Shown here: in pieces, positions 1-4,396 of the stretch
Layout: the number at the start of each line of letters is the position of its first letter
Numbering within the stretch: the first letter of the stretch is position 1
Origin: an uncultured Erysipelotrichaceae bacterium
Lineage (GTDB): Bacteria; Bacillota_I; Bacilli_A; RF39; UBA660
Direction: 5' to 3'
NCBI GenBank assembly: GCA_902766545.1
Contig: CACXEC010000107.1
Span: forward strand, 1-7,086
Length of the DNA stretch: 7,086 nucleotides
The notes under the pieces: model-generated
Told to the model about the DNA's origin: nothing
The model's input: only the letters and a program-made list of their open reading frames with translations
Databases searched by the model: none
Translations under genes and position numbers: made by a program

Positions 1-1
1 A

Positions 2-217
2 AATAATGACTTAACGGGATTTAGTACGGTAAGAGTAAAGGTAATAGCTGAAAATGGAAATACATCACTTTATTCAATAGATATAGAAAAAGATGCCTTT
101 AATGAAAGATTAGAGAAAATATTATCAATAAGTGCGATTGGAGTAGCAGTTATTGGAAGTGCTATAATATTAATTAAAAAGAAAAATAGAAAGAGAAAAG
201 AATATCTAGGTAATTAG
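2..217 (+). CDS. C-terminal end of a surface protein: cadherin-like beta-sandwich, membrane anchor, basic tail (5' partial)
   Basis: The open frame runs in from the left edge and ends at TAG 215-217, so only the last 71 residues are seen. The first ~30 include VRVKVIAENGNTSLYSIDI, which resembles the closing strands of bacterial cadherin-like beta-sandwich repeats (PF12733 type: V.V.AENG....Y.I.I). A hydrophobic segment of about 19 residues (ILSISAIGVAVIGSAIILI) follows, then a strongly basic tail rich in Lys and Arg. This is the usual topology of a wall-spanning protein with its bulk outside and a C-terminal membrane anchor. No LPXTG sortase motif precedes the hydrophobic segment, so direct membrane anchoring is more likely than sortase attachment. 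The family assignment rests on one short strand pair and is tentative; the N-terminal domains and ligand are outside the window. Confidence 0.7.
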   Translation, partial: NNDLTGFSTVRVKVIAENGNTSLYSIDIEKDAFNERLEKILSISAIGVAVIGSAIILIKKKNRKRKEYLGN

Positions 218-230
218 AGATTCTTTTTTT
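196..230 (+). terminator. Intrinsic terminator overlapping the end of the surface-protein gene
   Basis: The arm AAAAGAAT (196-203) pairs with ATTCTTTT (220-227), and inside it TCTA (205-208) pairs with TAGA (215-218), leaving an A/G mismatch and a 6-nt loop. A run of T continues to 230. The 5' arm lies in the last codons of the gene and the stop codon is inside the hairpin. Confidence 0.7.
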
Positions 231-238
231 ATTTAGTA

Positions 239-265
239 TGTTATAATAGGTTTAGAAAGTAGGAG
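239..265 (+). promoter_or_regulatory. Extended -10 promoter and Shine-Dalgarno for the DUF4190-like gene
   Basis: TGTTATAAT at 239-247 is a perfect extended -10 element (TG-n-TATAAT). No good -35 is found at 16-18 bp spacing, where the sequence falls in the T-tract of the preceding terminator; the TG extension can compensate. The predicted start is near 254. AGGAG (261-265) sits 5 nt before the ATG at 271 and fixes that start. Confidence 0.65.
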
Positions 266-270
266 TTAAA

Positions 271-756
271 ATGGATAATAATGAAAATGTTAAACCTAGT
301 CAGGCTATTAATATAGCAGGATTTATTTTATCATTCTTTTTTCCGGTTATTGGCTTGATATTATCTATAATTGGATTAAGTAAGTCTAAGGAAACTGGTG
401 TTGGTAAAGGATTTAGTATTGCTGGTATAGTGATATCTGGAATAAAAATAATTTTAGGAATTTTATTAGCTGTTTTAGTATGGATGTTTTTATCTAATAA
501 TTTACCAGGAGTAATTAATTCTGTTACTAAAAGTTTAGAATGTTCTGAGGCTTATGATTGTGTTTTAAATAATGATGGAACTTATAATTGTAAATATGAT
601 TCTTTATTACATGGTAATACTGAAGAAATTACATGTACCAAAAAACAAGTAAGTGATTATAATTTAACTGACTATGATCCTTATTTTGGTGATTATAACC
701 TTGATTTTAATCCTGAAGAATTTGATAGCAAAGATATTAATTTAGAAGATAATTAA
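271..756 (+). CDS. Small two-pass membrane protein, DUF4190-like, with acidic Cys-containing C-terminal domain
   Basis: A 161-residue protein of unknown function. Residues ~12-36 and ~48-74 are hydrophobic segments separated by a short polar loop (SKSKETGVGKGFS). The pattern 'IIGLSKSK...GKGFSIAGIVIS' matches the usual look of DUF4190-type membrane domains (helix, short Lys/Gly loop, GxxxAGxxxG helix). Residues ~75-161 form a polar, strongly acidic tail that probably lies outside, with four Cys at 91, 97, 107 and 122 and an Asp/Tyr-rich end. There is no catalytic motif. The gene has its own promoter and terminator and so is probably monocistronic. It lies between two other surface-related genes, which suggests, without proof, an envelope role. 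The start is set by AGGAG at 5 nt. The family match is moderate and the function unknown. Confidence 0.8.
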   Translation: MDNNENVKPSQAINIAGFILSFFFPVIGLILSIIGLSKSKETGVGKGFSIAGIVISGIKIILGILLAVLVWMFLSNNLPGVINSVTKSLECSEAYDCVLNNDGTYNCKYDSLLHGNTEEITCTKKQVSDYNLTDYDPYFGDYNLDFNPEEFDSKDINLEDN

Positions 757-788
757 TTTTTAAAAATTAATTATCTTTTTTTATTTTT
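746..788 (+). terminator. Long A/T palindrome terminator after the DUF4190-like gene
   Basis: AGATAATTAATTTTT (747-761) is followed directly by its exact reverse complement (762-776), and A746/T777 extends the pairing to 16 bp. A T-rich tract runs to about 789. The stop codon TAA (754-756) is inside the 5' arm. The stem is almost all A/T, but its length and the T-tract fit an intrinsic terminator. Confidence 0.7.
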
Positions 789-801
789 TGACAATTTTTT
801 C

Positions 802-830
802 TTGAAACAAATATTAGTTATTTGTATAAT
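802..830 (+). promoter_or_regulatory. Promoter of the glucosaminidase gene (TTGAAA-17-TATAAT)
   Basis: TTGAAA (802-807) and TATAAT (825-830) are separated by 17 bp, a near-consensus housekeeping promoter. Transcription should begin at about 836-839, on or within 3 nt of the ATG at 839, giving a leaderless or nearly leaderless message. A separate perfect TTGACA (788-793) lies in the preceding T-tract, with only a poor -10 (TATTAG, 812-817) at 18 bp. Confidence 0.65.
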
Positions 831-838
831 ATACTACT

Positions 839-1408
839 ATGAAAAAGAAAAAAATGATAAAAAGATTATTTATATATAACTTTGGAATAATTTTATTAAT
901 AATGATTGTTAAAGTTATATATACTAATGAAAATATTGTGATAAAAGAAATAGCATATAAAGAGCCTAGTTCAACACCTAATAAAGTTGAAATTGTTTGG
1001 GATGGTTTAACTATGGATGAACTTACAGAGCGATTGAATAAAAACTTATATAATGAATTATCTGGAACTGGCAAGTATTTTGCCGAGTATACTGCTAAAA
1101 CGGGAATGGATCCTTATTTAGCGGTTTCAATTGTAAATTTAGAAACTGGGTGCAAATGGAAATGCTCTTATTTAGCAAGAAATTGTTATAATATTGGTGG
1201 ACTTAAGGGTAAACCTTCTTGTAATGGCGGTGCGTATGCTAAGTATGATAGTTTAGAAGATGGTATTAATTCTTATTTGAATATTTTATATAAAGGTTAT
1301 TGGTCTAAGGGATTAGATACTGCTGAAAAGATGAATAAGAAGTATGCTGAAAGTACTTCTTGGGCTGAAAAGGTAAATAGATACTATGAAACAATTAAGG
1401 CTTCTTAA
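839..1408 (+). CDS. Membrane-anchored glucosaminidase-like peptidoglycan hydrolase
   Basis: A 189-residue protein. A Lys-rich N-terminus and hydrophobic residues ~10-28 form a signal anchor. Residues ~76-187 look like a glucosaminidase/lysozyme-fold domain of the GH73/LytG/FlgJ kind: 'YTAKTGMDPYLAVSIVNLETG' corresponds to the helix carrying the catalytic Glu (E102 in LETG, cf. LESGWG), followed by 'NCYNIGGLKG' (cf. NLFGIKG), then 'YAKYDSLEDGINSYLNIL' and 'WAEKVNRYYETI' near the end. The enzyme would cut the glycan strands of peptidoglycan outside the cell. Four Cys (105, 109, 116, 128) cluster in the catalytic region, which is unusual for this family. No Shine-Dalgarno precedes ATG 839; an alternative ATG at 854 also lacks one. 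The domain call is strong by motif, but the exact bond cut is unproven. Confidence 0.82.
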   Translation: MKKKKMIKRLFIYNFGIILLIMIVKVIYTNENIVIKEIAYKEPSSTPNKVEIVWDGLTMDELTERLNKNLYNELSGTGKYFAEYTAKTGMDPYLAVSIVNLETGCKWKCSYLARNCYNIGGLKGKPSCNGGAYAKYDSLEDGINSYLNILYKGYWSKGLDTAEKMNKKYAESTSWAEKVNRYYETIKAS

Positions 1409-1418
1409 TTGTTTTTTT
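1389..1418 (+). terminator. Intrinsic terminator overlapping the glucosaminidase stop codon
   Basis: AAACAATTAAG (1389-1399) and CTTAATTGTTT (1404-1414) form an 11-bp perfect stem with the loop GCTT. The T run 1412-1418 follows. The stop codon TAA (1406-1408) is in the 3' arm. Confidence 0.8.
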
Positions 1419-1448
1419 AGTGTTTCTTTGTTATGATTATAATGGTGG
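1409..1448 (+). promoter_or_regulatory. Candidate promoter and short leader of the hydrogenase gene
   Basis: TTGTTT (1409-1414), a 17-bp spacer and the extended -10 TGTTATGAT (1429-1437) predict a start near 1444. The leader would then be about 9 nt, with GGTGG (1444-1448) at its very 5' end and 4 nt before ATG 1453. A second hexamer, TATAAT (1438-1443), has no good -35 and would leave only about 3 nt of leader. Either choice excludes the upstream GTG at 1420 as the start. Confidence 0.5.
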
Positions 1449-1452
1449 TATT

Positions 1453-2790
1453 ATGATATATAAGTGTCAAAAATGTGGTTTTATTCATGAAGGAGAAATG
1501 CCTGATGGGTATTATTGTCCTTTATGTCATAGTAATTTTTCTTTCTTTCAATTAACTCAAAAAGAAGAAAAAGTATATAATCGGAAAACAATTAGTCTAG
1601 ATAATCCTAGTATTTATAGAATAGATGAAAAATGTATTAACTGTGGGGTTTGCTCTAAAACTTGTGAGAAAATTGTTAATGTTAAGTGTGATGGTGATTG
1701 TATTAAATGTGGGCAGTGTATTTTAACTTGCCCAGTTGGAGCATTAACTCCTAAATATGATTATAATAAAGTTATGGATTATATAAATGATCCAGAATAT
1801 ATTGTAATTGCGATGACTAGTCCAGCTGTTAGGGTAGGAATTGGGGATGCCTTTGGATATGATCCTGGTGAGTTTTTAGAAGGAAAGATGGTTGCTGCTT
1901 TAAAGAAAATAGGTTTTAATTATGTTTTTGATACTACTTTTGGAGCTGATTTAACAAGTATGGAAGAAGCCTATGAATTAAAAGAAAGATTAGAAAAAAA
2001 TGAAGTAATGTTTTCTAGTTGCTGTCCATCATGGGTAAGCTATGCTCATTTATATCATCCAGAAATAATAAAAAATATTTCTTCTTGTAAAAGTCCAATT
2101 GGAATGGAAGCTTCTATAATTAGAAATTATTATGTTAAGGAAGATAATTTAGATGAAAATAAAATAATAATTGTAGCAGTAACTCCGTGTACATCAAAAA
2201 AGCAAGAAATAATTAATACTGATTGTGATATTTGTATGACAACTAGTGAACTTGCTTTAATGATTAAAGAAAATGATATTGATTTTAAGTCTTTAGATGA
2301 TGAAAAATTTGATAGTATAAATGGTTCATCATCTGGGACTATATATGGAGCGAGTGGAGGAGTAACTTTATCTGTTTTAAGAGTTTTATATAATCTATAT
2401 ACTAATAGGGATTTAACTAGTGATGAGGTATCTATAGTAAAAAAGGATTTTTATAAAGAAATAAAAGTTAAAATTAATAAAAATATTATTAAATGTGCAG
2501 TAGTTAGTACTATGGCTAATTTGGAAAAAATATTAGAGATTAAAGATAATTTTAATTTTATTGAAGTTATGAATTGCATGGGTGGATGTATTAATGGCGG
2601 TGGACAAGTATTAATGCCTCAAAATGAAAAAGAGGCAATTACTAAAAAAAGAACTAAGGGATTATTTAATGATGATGTAAATCCTTATATTAAATATCCT
2701 TATAAAAATCCTATAATTAAAAACTTATATGAGGATTTTTTAGATAAACCTGGCAGTAAAAAAGCTTTAGAAATATTACATAATAAATAA
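1453..2790 (+). CDS. [FeFe] hydrogenase with N-terminal rubredoxin-like and 2[4Fe-4S] ferredoxin domains
   Basis: A 445-residue cytoplasmic enzyme of the family that interconverts protons plus electrons and H2. Residues ~1-32 form a short rubredoxin-like domain (C5-x2-C8 and C22-x2-C25, like the rubrerythrin tail). Residues ~58-98 carry two Cys-x2-Cys-x2-Cys-x3-Cys motifs (C61/64/67/71 and C83/86/89/93) for two [4Fe-4S] clusters. The H-cluster domain follows: L1 SSCCPSW (C190, C191), L2 TPCTSKK (C246), L3 EVMNCMGGCINGGGQ (C375, C379). Glu172 and Glu175 in MEEAYEL match the known proton-path glutamates. L2 has Thr where group A enzymes usually have Met, suggesting a non-A (perhaps group B) type. 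No HydE/F/G maturase is in the window. ATG 1453 is preferred over GTG 1420 because it has an SD and starts at the rubredoxin domain. The physiological direction and electron donor are unknown. Confidence 0.93.
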   Translation: MIYKCQKCGFIHEGEMPDGYYCPLCHSNFSFFQLTQKEEKVYNRKTISLDNPSIYRIDEKCINCGVCSKTCEKIVNVKCDGDCIKCGQCILTCPVGALTPKYDYNKVMDYINDPEYIVIAMTSPAVRVGIGDAFGYDPGEFLEGKMVAALKKIGFNYVFDTTFGADLTSMEEAYELKERLEKNEVMFSSCCPSWVSYAHLYHPEIIKNISSCKSPIGMEASIIRNYYVKEDNLDENKIIIVAVTPCTSKKQEIINTDCDICMTTSELALMIKENDIDFKSLDDEKFDSINGSSSGTIYGASGGVTLSVLRVLYNLYTNRDLTSDEVSIVKKDFYKEIKVKINKNIIKCAVVSTMANLEKILEIKDNFNFIEVMNCMGGCINGGGQVLMPQNEKEAITKKRTKGLFNDDVNPYIKYPYKNPIIKNLYEDFLDKPGSKKALEILHNK

Positions 2791-2818
2791 AAAAGAAAAC
2801 TTTTAAAGTTTTCTTTTT
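2789..2818. terminator. Bidirectional terminator between convergent genes
   Basis: A nearly perfect palindrome: A-tract plus GAAAACTTT (2790-2803) pairs with AAAGTTTTC plus T-tract (2805-2818). It gives a T run on the + strand (2814-2818) for the hydrogenase and on the - strand (complement of 2789-2794) for the glycosyltransferase. It touches the stop codons of both genes. Confidence 0.82.
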
Positions 2819-3758
2819 ATAATATGTCATCATCAAATCCTAATTTATTCTTAGTCACGTAGATTGGTCTTTTTTTAATTTCTAAATACATTTTTGATAT
2901 ATATTCTCCTAAAATACCTATAGCTAATAGATTAAGGCCACCTATAAATAATATAACACATATTAATGATGGATATCCAGGAACACTACTACCTTCAATT
3001 AGAGTTTTGATAATGACGATTAAAAAGTAAATAAATGCTCCAAAAGAAGAGATAAATCCAATTATTGTTGCTAATTTAAGTGGTTTAATACTAAAATTAA
3101 CGATTCCTTGCCAAGCATATTTAAATGATGATGTTAAGTTAAAGCTTGATTTTCCTGAATGTCTATCTTCAACTTCGTATGGCATATACTTGGTATTAAA
3201 TCCAACCCAAGAAAATAATCCTTTAGAAAAACGATTGTTTTCTCCTAAAGATGTAATTGCTTCAACAACATTTCTTCTAAAAGTTCTAAAATCAGATGCG
3301 CCTTTATGAAATTTTGTATCGCTTAAAATATTTATAAATGTATAGAATGAATTTTTGAATATTTTATTTATAAAGTTATCTTTTGCACGATTTTTATTAA
3401 CCATTGCAACTTGATCATAATCATCGTTTTGTTCTAAAAATTCAATCATCTTAAGAATATATTTAGGATTTTGTTGAAGATCTCCATCTATTATAGTAGT
3501 GTATTTAGCTTTACTTGCTTTCATACCTGCATATATTGCAGCATCTTTGCCAAAATTGCGACTAAAATTTATTACTCTAATATGTGATTTATCTTTGTTA
3601 TATATTTCTTCTAATTTTTCATATGTTTTATCAATAGATCCATCATTAATAAAAATTAGTTCATATTTTATATCTTTTAATGTTTCAGAGAGTTTTTGAT
3701 GAATTAGTAAAACATTTCCTTCTTCATTATACATAGGGATTATTACATTTAACTTCAT
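2817..3758 (-). CDS. GT2 family polyprenyl-phosphate glycosyltransferase (GtrB/CsbB/DPM1-like)
   Basis: A 313-residue inner-membrane enzyme that should transfer a sugar from a nucleotide sugar to undecaprenyl phosphate on the cytoplasmic face, supplying a lipid-linked sugar for glycosylation of wall or surface polymers. Motifs in order: VIIPMYNEE (5-13), the nucleotide-binding ND at 38-39, NFGKDAAI.AG (68-78), the metal-binding DGDLQ (91-95), and EDRHSGKSSF (197-206). Two C-terminal membrane helices follow (~228-252 and ~264-288), ending with GEYISKMYLE and KKRPIY, all typical of GtrB/CsbB. Length matches the family. An upstream in-frame ATG would add 12 residues, but it lies upstream of the predicted transcription start and has no SD; ATG 3758 has GAGGTG 4 nt away and starts directly at the first beta strand. 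The sugar cannot be predicted. No flippase (GtrA) or GtrC-type partner is adjacent. Confidence 0.92.
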   Translation of the reverse strand: MKLNVIIPMYNEEGNVLLIHQKLSETLKDIKYELIFINDGSIDKTYEKLEEIYNKDKSHIRVINFSRNFGKDAAIYAGMKASKAKYTTIIDGDLQQNPKYILKMIEFLEQNDDYDQVAMVNKNRAKDNFINKIFKNSFYTFINILSDTKFHKGASDFRTFRRNVVEAITSLGENNRFSKGLFSWVGFNTKYMPYEVEDRHSGKSSFNLTSSFKYAWQGIVNFSIKPLKLATIIGFISSFGAFIYFLIVIIKTLIEGSSVPGYPSLICVILFIGGLNLLAIGILGEYISKMYLEIKKRPIYVTKNKLGFDDDIL

Positions 3759-3762
3759 ATAA

Positions 3763-3803
3763 CACCTCAATAGTATTATAACATAGATTGACAATATTTT
3801 TAA
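3763..3803 (-). promoter_or_regulatory. Promoter and ribosome binding site of the glycosyltransferase gene
   Basis: Read on the - strand: TTAAAA (3803-3798), a 17-bp spacer, then the extended -10 TGTTATAAT (3783-3775). The predicted start is near 3768, which is the first base of the SD GAGGTG (3768-3763). The leader is therefore only about 10 nt and begins at the ribosome binding site. Confidence 0.6.
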
Positions 3804-3838
3804 TTTATTATTGTTATGTGCTGTTTTAATGTCTGCTG

Positions 3839-3869
3839 TATCTGTAATAGAACAGTGTAATTACAGATA
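3839..3869. repeat. Perfect 10-bp inverted repeat, candidate operator
   Basis: TATCTGTAAT (3839-3848) and its exact reverse complement ATTACAGATA (3860-3869) are separated by 11 bp, placing the half-site centres 21 bp apart, about two helical turns. There is no T-tract on either strand after the repeat, so it is not an intrinsic terminator. It lies about midway between the predicted divergent start sites (~3768 and ~3945). A dimeric or tetrameric DNA-binding protein could use it; no regulator is encoded nearby. Confidence 0.55.
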
Positions 3870-3937
3870 AAAATAATTTAATAATTTTAGAAAAAATGCA
3901 AGTTTTAGCTTGAAATTCATATGATTTATGGTATAAT
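3870..3937 (+). promoter_or_regulatory. Strong promoter of the S10 operon with UP-like A/T stretch
   Basis: TTGAAA (3910-3915), a 16-bp spacer and the extended -10 TGGTATAAT (3929-3937) form a near-consensus promoter with predicted start near 3944-3945. The DNA just upstream (3870-3906) is almost all A/T with several A and T runs, as expected of an UP element that contacts the RNA polymerase alpha subunits at ribosomal promoters. Confidence 0.75.
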
Positions 3938-3944
3938 TTACATT

Positions 3945-4072
3945 GGTTTGACTGGCTTAGATGTGCGAGGTTGCTGATACACTAGGATAAGTTGCTAACA
4001 ATTTATACTATATCAGGTTAATTTGCGCGGAGCTATGTTTATACAAAGATATAAGCGAAGGGAGGACATAAA
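3945..4072 (+). promoter_or_regulatory. Structured 5' leader of the S10 operon
   Basis: About 128 nt lie between the predicted start and rpsJ. A clear hairpin pairs CTTAG (3956-3960) and TGTG (3962-3965), with A3961 bulged, to TACACTAGG (3978-3986), leaving the 12-nt loop CGAGGTTGCTGA. The hexamer GTTGCT in the loop (3970-3975) recurs 21 nt later (3991-3996). A second stem forms near the gene: GCT (4032-4034) with AGC (4054-4056) and TATA (4040-4043) with TATA (4050-4053). GGAGG (4061-4065) lies 7 nt before the ATG. From memory, the 'TGTGCGAGGTTGCTGA' and 'TTTGCGCGGAGC' blocks resemble leaders before rpsJ in other Bacilli. A role in autoregulation by a ribosomal protein is inferred. No terminator is seen within it, so control would probably be translational. 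Confidence 0.6.
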
Positions 4073-4378
4073 ATGTCAAAAGTAAGAATCAAACTAAAAG
4101 CATATGATCATAGAGTTCTTGATAATGCGTCAGCTAAAATTGTTGAAACTCTAAAAAGAAATGGAGCAGAGGTATCAGGACCTGTACCACTACCTACAGA
4201 GATTCAAAAAATCACTGTACTTAGAGCAGTTCATAAATATAAAGATGCTCGTGAACAATTTGAAATGCGTACGCATAAAAGACTTATTGATATTAAAGAT
4301 CCTAGTAAGGATGTAATGGATGCTTTAACTCACTTAGATATTCCAAGTGGCGTTAACATTGAAATTAAAACAAAATAA
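4073..4378 (+). CDS. rpsJ: 30S ribosomal protein S10
   Basis: At 101 residues this is full length for the family. S10 sits in the head of the 30S subunit and, as NusE, also joins the transcription antitermination complex. Diagnostic stretches are IKLKAYDHRVLD (6-17), AVHKYKDAREQFEMRTHKR (52-70) and LDIPSGVNIEI (88-98). The HKYKDAREQFEMRTHKR loop is the form usual in Bacilli. It is the first gene of the S10 operon, starts 7 nt after a strong GGAGG, and is followed by rplC after 18 nt. No unusual residues were noted in the loop near the tetracycline site. Confidence 0.98.
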   Translation: MSKVRIKLKAYDHRVLDNASAKIVETLKRNGAEVSGPVPLPTEIQKITVLRAVHKYKDAREQFEMRTHKRLIDIKDPSKDVMDALTHLDIPSGVNIEIKTK

Positions 4379-4396
4379 GAAAGATGGAGGTAAAAG

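Larger units (their letters stand above)
3759..4072. other. Divergent intergenic region between glycosyltransferase and S10 operon
   Basis: No protein-coding gene was recognised in these 314 bases. They hold the two divergent promoters, the inverted repeat at 3839-3869, an A/T-rich UP-like stretch and the S10 leader, each described separately. An additional weak inverted repeat, ACAATA (3791-3796) / TATTGT (3809-3814), spans the -35 of the glycosyltransferase promoter, but in such AT-rich DNA it may be chance. Confidence 0.75.

Noticed and set aside
734..758. Near-identical ~24-base stretch shared by the end of the DUF4190-like gene and rplC (around 4925-4948)
   Set aside because: Both encode the short peptide DINLEDN in an AT-rich codon style; chance similarity is likelier than a repeat element.
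814..1074. 86-residue minus-strand frame opposite the glucosaminidase gene
   Set aside because: It is antisense to a gene with clear domain motifs, reads as low-complexity hydrophobic sequence, and has no recognisable family.
1420..1452. GTG start at 1420 extending the hydrogenase by 11 residues
   Set aside because: It lies in the terminator T-tract region and upstream of the predicted transcription start, has no SD, and the added residues are not part of the rubredoxin-like domain; ATG 1453 has GGTGG.
3499..3699. 66-residue plus-strand frame opposite the glycosyltransferase
   Set aside because: It lies antisense to a conserved GT2 catalytic region and shows no motif of its own.
3759..3794. 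Upstream in-frame ATG extending the glycosyltransferase by 12 residues
   Set aside because: The added stretch overlaps the -10 element of the predicted promoter and has no SD; ATG 3758 has GAGGTG and begins at the conserved first strand.
3788..3817. Plus-strand TTGACA (3788-3793) as an additional promoter in the divergent region
   Set aside because: No acceptable -10 hexamer lies 16-18 bp downstream, and no gene start follows within a short distance.
3839..3869. Inverted repeat as an intrinsic terminator
   Set aside because: Neither strand has a T-tract after the stem; A-rich DNA follows on the + strand and CAGCAGAC on the - strand.
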